Assembly (NCBI RefSeq): GCF_026242045.1
Contig: NZ_JAPJDO010000043.1
Location: 1 to 45,742 of the forward strand
Reading direction: 5' to 3'
Origin: Mycobacterium pinniadriaticum
GTDB taxonomy: Bacteria > Actinomycetota > Actinomycetes > Mycobacteriales > Mycobacteriaceae
DNA: 45,742 nucleotides
The notes under the pieces are model-generated. The model made no database searches, was not told the origin of the DNA, and saw nothing but the letters and a program-made list of their open reading frames with translations. A program made the position numbers and the translations under genes. Below are positions 18,301 through 26,342 of this stretch, in pieces. Positions within the stretch are counted from its first letter, which is position 1; every line of letters begins with the position of its first letter.

Positions 18301-18637
18301 CCACCGGCGGGGCGGCGCCCTCGGTGACCCAGCGGTGCAGCCGTCCGGCGGTGCGCCACATCGCAGCCTGCATCTCGTCGGGTCCCAATTCGTCTTGGGC
18401 GCACGCCTTGAGGCGATCGGAAACCCTGACCAGGGTGACGGCCGCCACACGCGCGGTGCGGTCGCGAGAGGCCCGCATGCTTTGCGACATCACCTCGCGC
18501 AGTTCGATGAGATCGCTGACCGCCCGGGAACCCCCGGCGGGTCGTTCGCGCCGGTAGAGCGCGATGAGGGCGTCGATACAGGTCAACGCTTGATGGGCGG
18601 TGCTCTTGGGAATCAGGATGTCGACGTCCGAACTCAC
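18260..18637 (-). CDS. Conserved hypothetical protein
   Basis: A 125-residue soluble protein beginning VSSDVDILIPKSTAHQALTCIDALIALYRRE, mostly helical and ending in a disordered Pro/Arg tail. I do not recognise a domain. By position it may correspond to M. tuberculosis Rv0424c, but that is a guess. A second GTG at 18655 would add six residues. The 3' end runs 41 bp into the exporter gene on the other strand. Codon use and length without stops support a real gene, but the antisense overlap lowers confidence. Confidence 0.6.
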   Translation of the reverse strand: MSSDVDILIPKSTAHQALTCIDALIALYRRERPAGGSRAVSDLIELREVMSQSMRASRDRTARVAAVTLVRVSDRLKACAQDELGPDEMQAAMWRTAGRLHRWVTEGAAPPVATRPSPARAPGPR

Positions 18638-18698
18638 CGGCTCAGCCCAGCACACCCGCGCGAACAGACCGTGACGAGCCGAGGACGGCCCGGGTTCA

Positions 18699-18980
18699 CT
18701 AATCCGAACGGCCGGTCAGAATGAGGTCGGGTAGCGCGAACGCCGGCACGGCGAGCACTTCGGAGAGTTGCGCCGCGTAGGCCCGGGCGATCCGAGGGCC
18801 GTCCCGCTGTTCGTCGAAATCACCGGTCAGGTCGACGGCGATACGGCAGCCGAAAGTGTCACCGGCCTCGACGACGTCAACGCGGAGCACTCCGGCGGGC
18901 ATCGGCAGCCTTTTGGCGGCCATCCGCACCTGCTCGACGGTGGCCGCCCAATCGACATACACCGACACAAACGACGCCAT
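18699..18980 (-). CDS. Conserved hypothetical protein
   Basis: A 93-residue protein starting MASFVSVYVDWAATVEQVR, with an alternating strand-helix pattern (VLRVDVVEAGD, CRIAVDLTGDFDEQRDGPRIARAYAAQLSEVL). It has no signal peptide or membrane segment. I do not recognise the family. It precedes the 125-residue gene in the same direction, 61 bp away, and may be co-transcribed with it. A GTG at 19016 would extend it by 12 residues. The stretch 18981-19135 shows nothing further. Confidence 0.6.
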   Translation of the reverse strand: MASFVSVYVDWAATVEQVRMAAKRLPMPAGVLRVDVVEAGDTFGCRIAVDLTGDFDEQRDGPRIARAYAAQLSEVLAVPAFALPDLILTGRSD

Positions 18981-19135
18981 CAGAAGATGGTGGTTTCGGC
19001 CACCGCCCACCGCCACTCGAATAACCCAATGTTCATCTGCTGTTTGTGGCGGGTGCTCGCGTGCGGAGGAACGACGACCGCGATCGCCACGGTGCGGACT
19101 GTCTCATCCGGCCTCCAAACCCGGCTGGCCTTCGG

Positions 19136-19141
19136 TAGTTT
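19136..19141 (+). promoter_or_regulatory. Candidate -10 element of the oxidoreductase gene
   Basis: TAGTTT is followed by 8 nt and the GTG at 19150, consistent with a leaderless mRNA. Confidence 0.45.
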
Positions 19142-19149
19142 CACTGACC

Positions 19150-20169
19150 GTGCCCGCGCTGAAGAACCGCCAGATCCTGCTCCGCCGCCGCCCGTCGGGC
19201 CTGGTGCAGCCCGCCGACACCGAACTGGTGACTACGCGCGCGCCGGAACTCGCCGAGGGGGAGGCGTTGCTGCGTACCACGTATGTGGGCCTCGATGCCG
19301 CCGCCCGAACCTGGCTCGACGATCAGCCGAGCTACCTGCCGCCGGTGCAACTCGGCGAGGTCATCCGCGCGGCGGGAATCGGCGAGGTCGTCGAATCGCG
19401 TTGTCCCGCGTTCGCCGCCGGCGACGTCGTCACCACCCTCACCGGCTTCCAGGACTACGCCATCATCCGCGATGACGTCTTCAGCACGCCCATCCCCGGC
19501 GAATCTGACCAGCTGGCCATCATGAGCGTGTACGGCCCGACCGGTGCCACCGCCTATTTCGGGATGACCGACATCGGCCGACCGAAGGAAGGGGAGACGG
19601 TGGTGGTGTCGGCGGCGGCCGGGGCCACCGGCTCGGTGGCCGGGCAGATCGCCAAGATCGCCGGCGCCCGGGTCGTCGGTATCGCCGGCGGGCCGGACAA
19701 GTGCCGGGCTGTGGTCGACGATTTCGGGTTCGATGCCTGCATCGATTACAAGCACGACGACATCCCCGCCGCCCTCAGGCGACACTGCCCCAAGGGGGTT
19801 GACGTCTACTTCGACAATGTCGGCGGCCCGATCCTGAACGCGGTACTGGGCCGGTTGGCGGCCAAGGCCCGGGTGGTGTTGTGCGGTGTCATCTCCAGTT
19901 ACCTCACCGGCGAACATCCCGGGCCGGCCAACTACGTCAACCTGCTGGCCAAGACCGCCTCGATGCAAGGGTTCAACGCCCTGGACATGTGGGGCCGCTT
20001 CGATGAGGCGTTCGCCGACCTGCGTCGCTGGGAGGCCGAAGGCAAACTGGTGCACCGGGAGACCGTCTTCGACGGGCTCGAGTCGTGTGTCGACGCGCTC
20101 AACGGGCTGTTCACCGGAGCCAACATCGGCAAGATGCTGGTCAAGGTCAGCGAACCGACGAGCGCCTGA
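19150..20169 (+). CDS. NADPH-dependent MDR oxidoreductase (alkenal/one reductase type)
   Basis: The 339-residue protein belongs to the zinc-independent medium-chain reductases of the YncB/CurA/prostaglandin-reductase group. It opens with LKNRQILLRRRPSGLVQ, has MSVYGPTGATAYFG before the cofactor domain, the Rossmann motif VSAAAGATGSVAGQIAK, and YFDNVGGPILNAVL, all typical. Such enzymes reduce the C=C bond of enals and enones with NADPH. No zinc-binding cysteines are present. It is a single gene, ending exactly where the convergent xthA ends. Physiological substrate unknown. Confidence 0.88.
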   Translation: MPALKNRQILLRRRPSGLVQPADTELVTTRAPELAEGEALLRTTYVGLDAAARTWLDDQPSYLPPVQLGEVIRAAGIGEVVESRCPAFAAGDVVTTLTGFQDYAIIRDDVFSTPIPGESDQLAIMSVYGPTGATAYFGMTDIGRPKEGETVVVSAAAGATGSVAGQIAKIAGARVVGIAGGPDKCRAVVDDFGFDACIDYKHDDIPAALRRHCPKGVDVYFDNVGGPILNAVLGRLAAKARVVLCGVISSYLTGEHPGPANYVNLLAKTASMQGFNALDMWGRFDEAFADLRRWEAEGKLVHRETVFDGLESCVDALNGLFTGANIGKMLVKVSEPTSA

Positions 20170-21000
20170 TCAGCGGCGCAGATCCACCAGAACCGGTGCA
20201 TGATCGCTGGGCGCGGGGTCGCCCTTCTTGCCCGGACGGCGTTCGTCCTTGACGATCTCGGCGTTGGTGACCCGGGCGGCCAGACTCGGTGAGCCGAGGA
20301 TGAAGTCGATGCGCATGCCACGGCGCTTCTGGAAGGCCAGCTGGGTGTAGTCCCAATAGGTGTACACCCCGGGGCCGGGGGTGTACGGGCGCACCACGTC
20401 GACGAACTGGGTCTCGACGATCGCGTTGAACGCTTTTCGTTCTGGCTCCGACACGTGGGTGGCTCCGTCGAATGCGGCCATGTCCCACACGTCGGAATCC
20501 ATTGGCGCGATGTTCCAGTCGCCGACCAGGGCGATTGGCGACTGGGGGTCGCGATGCAGCCAGGTCTCGGCCGTGTTGCGCAGGGCGGCAAGCCATTCCA
20601 ATTTGTACTGATAGTGCGGATCGGCCAAGGTCCGACCATTGGGCACGTAGAGACTCCACACCCGAACCCCAGCGCAGGTGGCGGCCAGCGCGCGCGCCTC
20701 GGCCTTGGCGTCGACTCCGTCCTTGCTCCAAGCGGGCTGACCGTCGAAACCGACCTCGATGTCGTCGAGGCCGACCCGGGAGGCGATCGCCACCCCGTTC
20801 CACTGATTGAACCCGCAGTGCGCCACCTCGTAGCCGGCTTCCAGGAACGGCATGGTGGGGAACTGATCATCGGCGCACTTAGTTTCCTGCATGGCCAGCA
20901 CGTCGATATCGCCGCGTTGCAGCCAGTCGACTACTCGGTCCACCCTGGCGCGAATCGAGTTCACATTCCAGGTGGCCAGGCGCAGGACGTCGGCGGGCAT
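20170..21000 (-). CDS. xthA: Exodeoxyribonuclease III XthA
   Basis: XthA is an AP endonuclease and 3'-5' exonuclease of base-excision repair. The 276-residue EEP-fold protein shows LATWNVNSIRAR at the N-terminus, the metal-binding glutamate in QETKCAD, NGVAIASR, VGDWNIAP with catalytic Asp and Asn, RIDFILGS, and the final SDHAPVLVDL with the catalytic histidine. All active-site residues are intact. It matches Rv0427c in position and lies downstream of the acetyltransferase and def, separated by 3 bp from the former. Confidence 0.95.
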   Translation of the reverse strand: MPADVLRLATWNVNSIRARVDRVVDWLQRGDIDVLAMQETKCADDQFPTMPFLEAGYEVAHCGFNQWNGVAIASRVGLDDIEVGFDGQPAWSKDGVDAKAEARALAATCAGVRVWSLYVPNGRTLADPHYQYKLEWLAALRNTAETWLHRDPQSPIALVGDWNIAPMDSDVWDMAAFDGATHVSEPERKAFNAIVETQFVDVVRPYTPGPGVYTYWDYTQLAFQKRRGMRIDFILGSPSLAARVTNAEIVKDERRPGKKGDPAPSDHAPVLVDLRR

Positions 21001-21003
21001 GGC

Positions 21004-21924
21004 CTACAGCGTACGGGTGGTCAAGGACCGGGCATCGACGTAGCGATGGTGGTGATGCAGCCGGAAACCCAGCGAGTGATACAGCGTGATCGCACCGGTG
21101 TTCTCGCTCAGCACCTGCACGTAGACCCGGGTCGCGCCGTGCTGAACACCCCACGCCTGCAGCGCCAGGCACAGCCTTCGGGCATGGCCGCGCCTGCGTT
21201 GCTCGGCGCCGACGTGCACCGCGGAGATGCCCAGCCAACGGGTGCCGTCGGGCGCATCGGTTATCGCGCCGCGCGCCGCGGCGGCGTCGCGTCCCCCGGG
21301 CTCGCGGGCCGCGGCGAAGACCGCCTCACCGTCGACAACCGCGGTCAGCACGTCGGCGGGCACGTCGCGTTCATAGCAGGCCAGCCACGCCGCATCGGGG
21401 CTGCCCAGCAGAGTCACCGCGGGTTCCGGCTCGGTCTCGGCGAGATCGGTGACCATCACCCGGGTGTGCTTGACGCCGTCGGCGCGGATCGGCAGCAGCC
21501 GCTCCGGCAGCGCCAGCCACGGTGTCAGCTCACGCTCCCGGTACCAGTCGATGATCGCCGGAATGGTGGCGGTGGTTGCCCAGAAGCTCAGTGGCACAGC
21601 CGAATTAGCCCTGCTGGTGTAGCCGCCGCCGGCGCGCAACAGCCAACCATCCTGCCAGCTCTGCTCGGTTCCCGGCCAGGCCAGTGCTGCCGCGTGCTCG
21701 ACGGCCCGGATCTCGGAGGCCCGCACCGGAACCACGCTGAGTTCCCGCACGGCCACCACGTCGTCGGGCCGGACCTCGACCAGTCCGTCGGACTTGGTAC
21801 GCACCACGATCACGGGGTGGGCGGCACGCAGTTCGCCGATCACGTCGGCCATCGGGGGCGTCGTGCCGGCGGGCAGGCGGTAGCGGATGCGCACCCGGCT
21901 ACCGACGAGCGGCAGGCTGGTCAT
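21004..21924 (-). CDS. GNAT-family N-acetyltransferase (Rv0428c-like)
   Basis: A 306-residue protein with a small N-terminal beta domain (GSRVRIRYRLPAG), a middle domain, and a C-terminal GNAT domain whose acetyl-CoA pyrophosphate loop is QRRRGHARRL after WLGISAVHV, followed by VYVQVLSENTGAITLYHSLGF. Its position between xthA and def is the same as Rv0428c. The acceptor substrate is not known. It follows def with a 4-nt gap, so the three genes def, this one and xthA form an operon. Confidence 0.9.
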   Translation of the reverse strand: MTSLPLVGSRVRIRYRLPAGTTPPMADVIGELRAAHPVIVVRTKSDGLVEVRPDDVVAVRELSVVPVRASEIRAVEHAAALAWPGTEQSWQDGWLLRAGGGYTSRANSAVPLSFWATTATIPAIIDWYRERELTPWLALPERLLPIRADGVKHTRVMVTDLAETEPEPAVTLLGSPDAAWLACYERDVPADVLTAVVDGEAVFAAAREPGGRDAAAARGAITDAPDGTRWLGISAVHVGAEQRRRGHARRLCLALQAWGVQHGATRVYVQVLSENTGAITLYHSLGFRLHHHHRYVDARSLTTRTL

Positions 21925-21928
21925 CGGG

Positions 21929-22522
21929 TCAGTGGCCGAACGGGTCGGGCACCTCGCCGGGTGTCCACGACAGGCCGGGTACCCCCCAGCCGTTCGACTT
22001 CACGGTGCGCTTGGCTGCCCGGGCGTGCCGTCCGATGAGCTTGTCGACATAGAGAAACCCGTCGAGATGACCGGTCTCGTGCTGCAGCATGCGGGCGAAC
22101 AGATCGTGTCCCTCCAGGGTGACCGCGGCGCCGTCGGCGTCCAGGCCGGTCACCCGTGCCCACTTCGCCCGCCCGCAGGGAAACGACTCCCCGGGCACCG
22201 ACAGGCAGCCCTCGTCGTCGTTATCGGGGTCCGGCATCGTTTCGGGGATCTCGGAGGTTTCCAGGACGGGATTGACGACAACACCCCGCCGCCGCGTGGT
22301 CTTACCGCGCTCGTCGGCGCAGTCGTAGACGAACAGCCGCAGTCCGACGCCGATTTGGTTGGCCGCCAGCCCGACTCCGTTGGCCGCGTCCATGGTGTCG
22401 TACATGTCCTTGATCAGATCGGCCAGATCTTCGGGCAGCGAGCCGTCCGCTGCGACCGGCACGGGTTGCGTCGGAGTATGCAGAACGGGATCACCCAGGA
22501 TCACAATTGGTCTGACTGCCAT
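21929..22522 (-). CDS. def: Peptide deformylase Def
   Basis: Def removes the N-formyl group from new proteins using an Fe/Zn ion. The 197-residue protein, the same length as M. tuberculosis Def, has the three motifs GVGLAANQIG, EGCLSVPG (C106) and QHETGHLDG (H148, E149, H152), so the active site is intact. The ATG at 22522 was preferred over a TTG at 22531 because of family length and a TAAGCT -10 element 8 nt upstream. Confidence 0.97.
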   Translation of the reverse strand: MAVRPIVILGDPVLHTPTQPVPVAADGSLPEDLADLIKDMYDTMDAANGVGLAANQIGVGLRLFVYDCADERGKTTRRRGVVVNPVLETSEIPETMPDPDNDDEGCLSVPGESFPCGRAKWARVTGLDADGAAVTLEGHDLFARMLQHETGHLDGFLYVDKLIGRHARAAKRTVKSNGWGVPGLSWTPGEVPDPFGH

Positions 22523-22530
22523 GATCGGCA

Positions 22531-22536
22531 AGCTTA
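22531..22536 (-). promoter_or_regulatory. Candidate -10 element of the def operon
   Basis: TAAGCT on the minus strand with 8 nt to the ATG at 22522 suggests a leaderless or nearly leaderless mRNA. Confidence 0.45.
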
Positions 22537-22648
22537 AGTCAGCCGACGCGCGGGCTCGGCTGCCGTCCCAACCGGCTCAACCGTGATTGAATGAGCGCCG
22601 AGTACAGGGATCTCATCTTCGGATCATCGGAAGGGTCTACAGATCGAA

Positions 22649-22957
22649 ATGGACGGCGCCATGGCACGGGCCGAGCGGTCCAATGACGACGCTGACCTGC
22701 CCGATGGGTTGACCCGCCGCGAATACGACATCCTGGCCTTCGAGCGGCAGTGGTGGAAATACGCCGGTGCGAAGGAAGAGGCCATCAAAGAGCTGTTTTC
22801 CATGTCGGCCACCCGCTACTACCAGGTACTGAACGCCCTCGTCGACCGCCCGGAGGCGCTTGCCGCCGATCCGATGCTGGTCAAGCGGCTGCGACGGCTG
22901 CGGGCGAGCCGGCAGAAGGCCCGTGCGGCCCGCCGGCTCGGCTTCGAGATCCCCTGA
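22649..22957 (+). CDS. DUF3263 protein, Rv0430-like
   Basis: A 102-residue basic protein with LTRREYDILAFERQWWKYAGAKEEAIKELFSMSATRYYQVLNAL, which resembles a helix-turn-helix unit and defines DUF3263. The tail KRLRRLRASRQKARAARR is strongly basic. Length and position match Rv0430. A DNA-binding role is plausible but unproven. GGAAGGG lies 11 nt before the ATG at 22649; an internal ATG at 22661 is possible. The gene lies upstream of virR, which has its own promoter. Confidence 0.9.
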   Translation: MDGAMARAERSNDDADLPDGLTRREYDILAFERQWWKYAGAKEEAIKELFSMSATRYYQVLNALVDRPEALAADPMLVKRLRRLRASRQKARAARRLGFEIP

Positions 22958-22984
22958 TTTTTCGGGTTGACCACCATCCCTGGC

Positions 22985-22990
22985 TACAGT
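22985..22990 (+). promoter_or_regulatory. Candidate -10 element of virR
   Basis: TACAGT ends 7 nt before the ATG at 22998. This spacing supports 22998 as the start rather than the GTG at 22989, which falls inside the element. Confidence 0.5.
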
Positions 22991-22997
22991 GGGCGCG

Positions 22998-23459
22998 ATG
23001 AACGACCGCGTTCCTGACTCCGCCGGGCTGCCGCTGCGGGCCATGGTGATGGTGCTGCTGTTCCTGGGCGTGATTTTCCTGCTGGTCGGCTTCCAAGCCA
23101 TGGGATCGGGCAACGACAGCAGCAGCGACGACACCTCGGTACGCACCGTCACCACCACCACGACAAAGACGTCGGTCGTGCCGACGCCCAAGGCCGACGT
23201 GCGGGTTTACAACGTCGGCGGAGACGAAGGCGCCGCCGGCCGCGTCGGTGACCGGCTGCGCGAGGCGGGCTGGAATGTCACCGAGACCAGCAACCTCGAG
23301 GTGCCGCCGCTGCCAGAGACGACGGTGTACTACGGCACCACCGACGGGGAGCAGGCCTCCGCCGAAGAGGTGGCCAAGGTGCTCAGCGCACCGGTGGCAC
23401 CGAGAATTCCGGAAATTGCCGAGCAGCCACCGGGCGTCATCGTTCTGGTGACCGGATAG
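22998..23459 (+). CDS. virR: LytR_C-domain membrane protein VirR
   Basis: A 153-residue protein matching M. tuberculosis Rv0431 (VirR), which in that species affects vesicle release and cell-envelope remodelling. A short cytoplasmic N-terminus leads to one transmembrane helix (AMVMVLLFLGVIFLLVGF, about 17-34), a Ser/Thr-rich linker and an extracytoplasmic LytR_C domain (DVRVYNVGG to the C-terminus). The domain has no catalytic residues and is thought to bind cell-wall polymer or partner LCP proteins. Its stop codon overlaps the -10 of sodC. Confidence 0.9.
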   Translation: MNDRVPDSAGLPLRAMVMVLLFLGVIFLLVGFQAMGSGNDSSSDDTSVRTVTTTTTKTSVVPTPKADVRVYNVGGDEGAAGRVGDRLREAGWNVTETSNLEVPPLPETTVYYGTTDGEQASAEEVAKVLSAPVAPRIPEIAEQPPGVIVLVTG

Positions 23460-23462
23460 GCT
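23457..23462 (+). promoter_or_regulatory. Candidate -10 element of sodC
   Basis: TAGGCT begins with the TAG stop of virR and ends 7 nt before the sodC ATG at 23470, so sodC probably has its own leaderless transcript. Confidence 0.45.
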
Positions 23463-23469
23463 TCGGCAC

Positions 23470-24120
23470 ATGGTCAAGTCCGTGAGCCCGTTGAGAACTG
23501 CCGCCGCCGTCCTGTTCGTTGCTCCCGTCGCGCTGCTGAGCGCGTGTAGCCCCAACGAACCGATCGCAACACAGCCTGGCACCACGCCGCCGATCTGGAC
23601 CGGCTCGCCGGACCCGTCGCCCGAGGCCGAAGCCGCCAGGCATGGCACGCAGGACGATCAGGTCACCGAGGTGACGAAGACCCTGAACGCGGTCATCACC
23701 GGCCCCGACGGCGCCCAGCTCGCGGCCGCCACCATCGACTTCGCCGAGAAGTTCGCCACCGTGACGGTGCAGACCACTGGCAGTGGCCAGCTCTCGCCTG
23801 GCCTGCACAACCTGGGGGTGACCTCGGTCGGCAAGTGCGAACCCAACTCGGTGGGTCCGGCCGGCGGAAGCCCCGGTGACTTCCTGTCCGCCGGCGCTCC
23901 GATCCAGAGCGGCGCGCTGGTGCCGCTGCAGGTGCGCGGTGACGGCACCGGAATGTTGGTAACCACCACCGACGCGTTGAACGAAGAGCAGCTGGTCGAT
24001 GGCGACAAGGCGGCCATCGTCATCTACGACAAGTCCGACACCTTCGCAGCCGACCAGACCACTGCGGCCACCGGCGACGCCGGCAAGCGGGTGGCGTGCG
24101 GTGTCATCGGTACCGGCTAA
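23470..24120 (+). CDS. sodC: SodC-like lipoprotein lacking Cu/Zn ligands
   Basis: The 216-residue product aligns from end to end with mycobacterial Cu,Zn superoxide dismutase Rv0432: lipobox LLSAC (C26), GKCEPNS (C123), GGSPGDFLSAG, LQVRGDG, MLVTTTDA and GDAGKRVACGVI (C210). The metal site is gone. The usual HIH copper pair is replaced in GLHNLGVTSVG, the zinc loop with its histidines is cut to AGAPIQSG, and the later copper histidine is a tyrosine in IVIYDKSD. Only two histidines remain (H58, H113). The two disulfide cysteines are kept, so the fold is probably intact. Dismutase activity is not expected. The frame is open and the flanks are syntenic, so this is a pseudoenzyme rather than a broken gene. 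Confidence 0.9.
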   Translation: MVKSVSPLRTAAAVLFVAPVALLSACSPNEPIATQPGTTPPIWTGSPDPSPEAEAARHGTQDDQVTEVTKTLNAVITGPDGAQLAAATIDFAEKFATVTVQTTGSGQLSPGLHNLGVTSVGKCEPNSVGPAGGSPGDFLSAGAPIQSGALVPLQVRGDGTGMLVTTTDALNEEQLVDGDKAAIVIYDKSDTFAADQTTAATGDAGKRVACGVIGTG

Positions 24121-25249
24121 GCCGACAGCGGGCAAAGCCGGCCGCATCGACTTCGCCGGATCACCGAGGCCGACGCTCGGTGTCGAATGGGAGTTCGCCC
24201 TGATCGACGCGGGCACCCGGGACTTGAGCAACGAGGCGGCCGCGGTGATCGCCGACGTTGGCGAAAGCCCGCATGTGCACAAGGAATTGCTGCGCAACAC
24301 CGTCGAAGTCGTCACCGGGATCTGTGACACCGTCGACGAAGCGATGGTCGACTTGCGCTCGACCCTGCGCGGCGCACGCGAGATCGTCCGCGAGCGCGGG
24401 ATGGAGTTGTTCTGCGCCGGCACCCATCCCTTCGCGTCCTGGTCGGCGCAGAAGCTGACCGACGCACCGCGCTACGCCGAGCTGATCAAGCGCACCCAGT
24501 GGTGGGGACGGCAGATGCTGATCTGGGGTGTGCATGTGCACGTCGGGGTGTCCTCGGCCCACAAGGTGATGCCGATCATCTCCTCCCTGCTCAACCAGTA
24601 TCCGCACCTGCTGGCGCTCTCGGCGTCCTCGCCGTTCTGGGCCGGCGAGGACACCGGCTACGCCAGCAACCGGGCGATGATGTTCCAGCAGCTGCCGACC
24701 GCGGGCCTACCGTTTCAGTTCCAGACCTGGCGGCAGTTCGAGCGGTTCGTGCACGACCAGAAGAAGACGGGCATCATCGATCACATCAACGAGATACGTT
24801 GGGATATCCGACCCTCACCGCATCTGGGCACTGTCGAGGTGCGGGTGTTCGACGGGGTATCCAATCTGCGTGAGCTGTCGGCGCTGGTGGCGTTGACGCA
24901 TTGCCTGGTGGTCGATCTCGACCGACGGCTGGATGCCGGCGAGCAGTTGCCGGTGATGCCGCCCTGGCATGTACAGGAGAACAAGTGGCGTGCGGCTCGC
25001 TACGGTCTGGACGCGATCATCATCCTCGATGCCGACAGCAACGAACGGCTGGTGACCGAAGATCTCGACGACCTGCTGACCAGATTGCAGCCGGTAGCCG
25101 AATCTCTGCATTGTGCAGATGAATTGGCCGCTGTCGCCGATATTCCGCGGCGCGGCGCGTCGTACCAACGCCAGCACCGGGTGGCCGAGGAGAGCGGCGG
25201 CGACCTGCGTGCGGTGGTCGATTCGCTGGTCGGGGAGCTGGATATCTGA
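24101..25249 (+). CDS. Carboxylate-amine ligase, GCS2/YbdK family (Rv0433-like)
   Basis: The 382-residue protein belongs to the glutamate-cysteine ligase type 2 family. It has the substrate-binding start PTLGVEWEFALID, VHKELLRNTVEVVTGIC, the GVHVHVGV metal and nucleotide segment, and RPSPHLGTVEVRVFD. These proteins show weak glutamate-cysteine ligase activity, and their true role in mycobacteria, which use mycothiol, is unclear. The start is the GTG at 24101, overlapping the end of sodC by 20 bp in another frame; no later start keeps the family N-terminus. Matches Rv0433 in position. Confidence 0.9.
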   Translation: MSSVPAKPTAGKAGRIDFAGSPRPTLGVEWEFALIDAGTRDLSNEAAAVIADVGESPHVHKELLRNTVEVVTGICDTVDEAMVDLRSTLRGAREIVRERGMELFCAGTHPFASWSAQKLTDAPRYAELIKRTQWWGRQMLIWGVHVHVGVSSAHKVMPIISSLLNQYPHLLALSASSPFWAGEDTGYASNRAMMFQQLPTAGLPFQFQTWRQFERFVHDQKKTGIIDHINEIRWDIRPSPHLGTVEVRVFDGVSNLRELSALVALTHCLVVDLDRRLDAGEQLPVMPPWHVQENKWRAARYGLDAIIILDADSNERLVTEDLDDLLTRLQPVAESLHCADELAAVADIPRRGASYQRQHRVAEESGGDLRAVVDSLVGELDI

Positions 25250-25274
25250 GCCGCGCCGGGGGAGCGGCGCAATG

Positions 25275-25282
25275 GAAGGAGG
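25275..25282 (+). promoter_or_regulatory. Strong Shine-Dalgarno of the small lipoprotein gene
   Basis: GAAGGAGG lies 6 nt before the ATG at 25289 and fixes the start. It is one of the strongest ribosome-binding sites in the window. Confidence 0.75.
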
Positions 25283-25288
25283 CACCCC

Positions 25289-25624
25289 ATGAGGGTTCGT
25301 CGACTGGGACTGGCGGTGTTGGCCGCCGTGGTCGTCACCGCCGGTGGCGGGTGTGCCAAGGCGATCACCGGCACACCGGTGGCGACACCGGGTGAAGCGG
25401 GCAAGGGCATGGTGCCGGCGGATCTGACCACCACGACCTGCCGTGAGTATCTGACCATGGACGTCGTCACGCGGCGCGAGGTGATCAAGGCCATCGGCGA
25501 GAGCGGCAACCAGCTGGTCGCGATGAACCCGGAACTGTGGGCCGGAGTCGCCGGTGCGCTGTGCGGATTCGTCGACCCCAGTGCGCCGGTGAAGGACGTC
25601 GTGTTGGGGCAGGGCATCCGCTAG
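25289..25624 (+). CDS. Small putative lipoprotein with two conserved-type cysteines
   Basis: A 111-residue protein with an export signal (RRLGLAVLAAVVVTAGGGC) ending in a glycine-rich, weak lipobox with C22. The mature part has two cysteines, in TTTCREYLTMD and GALCGFVDP, spaced about 41 residues apart around a helical stretch. This pattern recalls small HdeA-like periplasmic proteins, which is only a suggestion. It is not in the M. tuberculosis order I recall at this place. It lies 39 bp after the ligase gene and 2 bp before the next gene, so it is part of that operon. Confidence 0.75.
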   Translation: MRVRRLGLAVLAAVVVTAGGGCAKAITGTPVATPGEAGKGMVPADLTTTTCREYLTMDVVTRREVIKAIGESGNQLVAMNPELWAGVAGALCGFVDPSAPVKDVVLGQGIR

Positions 25625-25626
25625 CC

Positions 25627-26265
25627 ATGGCCGCCCAACCGATGTTCCCACTGCAGTCGGCGCTGTTGCCGGGGGAGTTGTTGCCGTTGCGAATCTTTGA
25701 GCCGCGCTACTCGCAGCTGGTTCAGGATTGCCTGGCGATGACAGACCCGGCGTTCGGCGTCGTGCTGATCACCCGTGGCCGGGAAGTCGGCGGCGGGGAC
25801 GCCCGCAGCGATGTCGGCGCGCTGGCGCGCATCACCGAGCACGCCGACCATGGGATGGGCCGTTACCAACTGAAAACAGTTGTCGGTGAACGCATCCGGA
25901 TCCGGGAATGGCTGAGTGACGACCCGTACCCGCGCGCACTCATCGAGCCCTGGCCCGACGAGTCGGGACCGCCGGTGACACCCGAACGAATCGGTGACCT
26001 GATCGACAAGATCCTGGCGCTGTTCGAGCGGATCGTGTCCTCGCGCGGCGCGCAACTGCGACCCGATGCCCTCGCGGTTGAGCCCGAGGTGGCCGAGGAT
26101 CCGTCGCGGCACATCTACGAACTGGCCGCGCGGGTCCCGATGGGCCAGGCCGACCGGTACGCGGTGCTGGCCGCTCCGACGCTGGCCGAGCGGGTCGACG
26201 TGCTGATCGATGCGATCGAAACCGTCACCGCGATGGTCGAATTCCAGATCGCCTCCGACGAATAG
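25627..26265 (+). CDS. Lon N-terminal-domain protein (Rv0434-like)
   Basis: A 212-residue protein made of only the Lon substrate-binding (LAN/PUA-like) domain. It has MFPLQSALLPGELLPLRIFEPRY at the N-terminus, GVVLITRGREVGGGD, a beta-rich middle, and a helical C-terminal bundle. It lacks the AAA and protease domains of Lon, so it is not a protease by itself. Stand-alone LAN proteins may bind unfolded proteins or act as adaptors; the role is unknown. It starts 2 bp after the lipoprotein stop. Length and position agree with Rv0434. Confidence 0.9.
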   Translation: MAAQPMFPLQSALLPGELLPLRIFEPRYSQLVQDCLAMTDPAFGVVLITRGREVGGGDARSDVGALARITEHADHGMGRYQLKTVVGERIRIREWLSDDPYPRALIEPWPDESGPPVTPERIGDLIDKILALFERIVSSRGAQLRPDALAVEPEVAEDPSRHIYELAARVPMGQADRYAVLAAPTLAERVDVLIDAIETVTAMVEFQIASDE

Positions 26266-26277
26266 CCGGCATGTCCT

Positions 26278-26338
26278 ATCGAGTCTGCGCACAGCGCCTG
26301 CATCTTCGGCGTGTCGTGGCTCTGGGCACAGAATCGAT
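26278..26338. repeat. Palindromic intergenic repeat, copy 2
   Basis: Arms at 26278-26298 and 26318-26338 pair over 17 of 21 positions around a 19-nt loop. The left arm starts ATCGAGTCTGCGCACAG, almost identical to the left arm of the repeat at 6861-6883, while the loop differs. Both copies lie in the gap between convergent genes. Confidence 0.75.
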
Positions 26339-26342
26339 GTCG

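Noticed and set aside
20455..22038. Plus-strand open frame of 527 codons
   Set aside because: Antisense to xthA, the acetyltransferase and def, all of which are certain.
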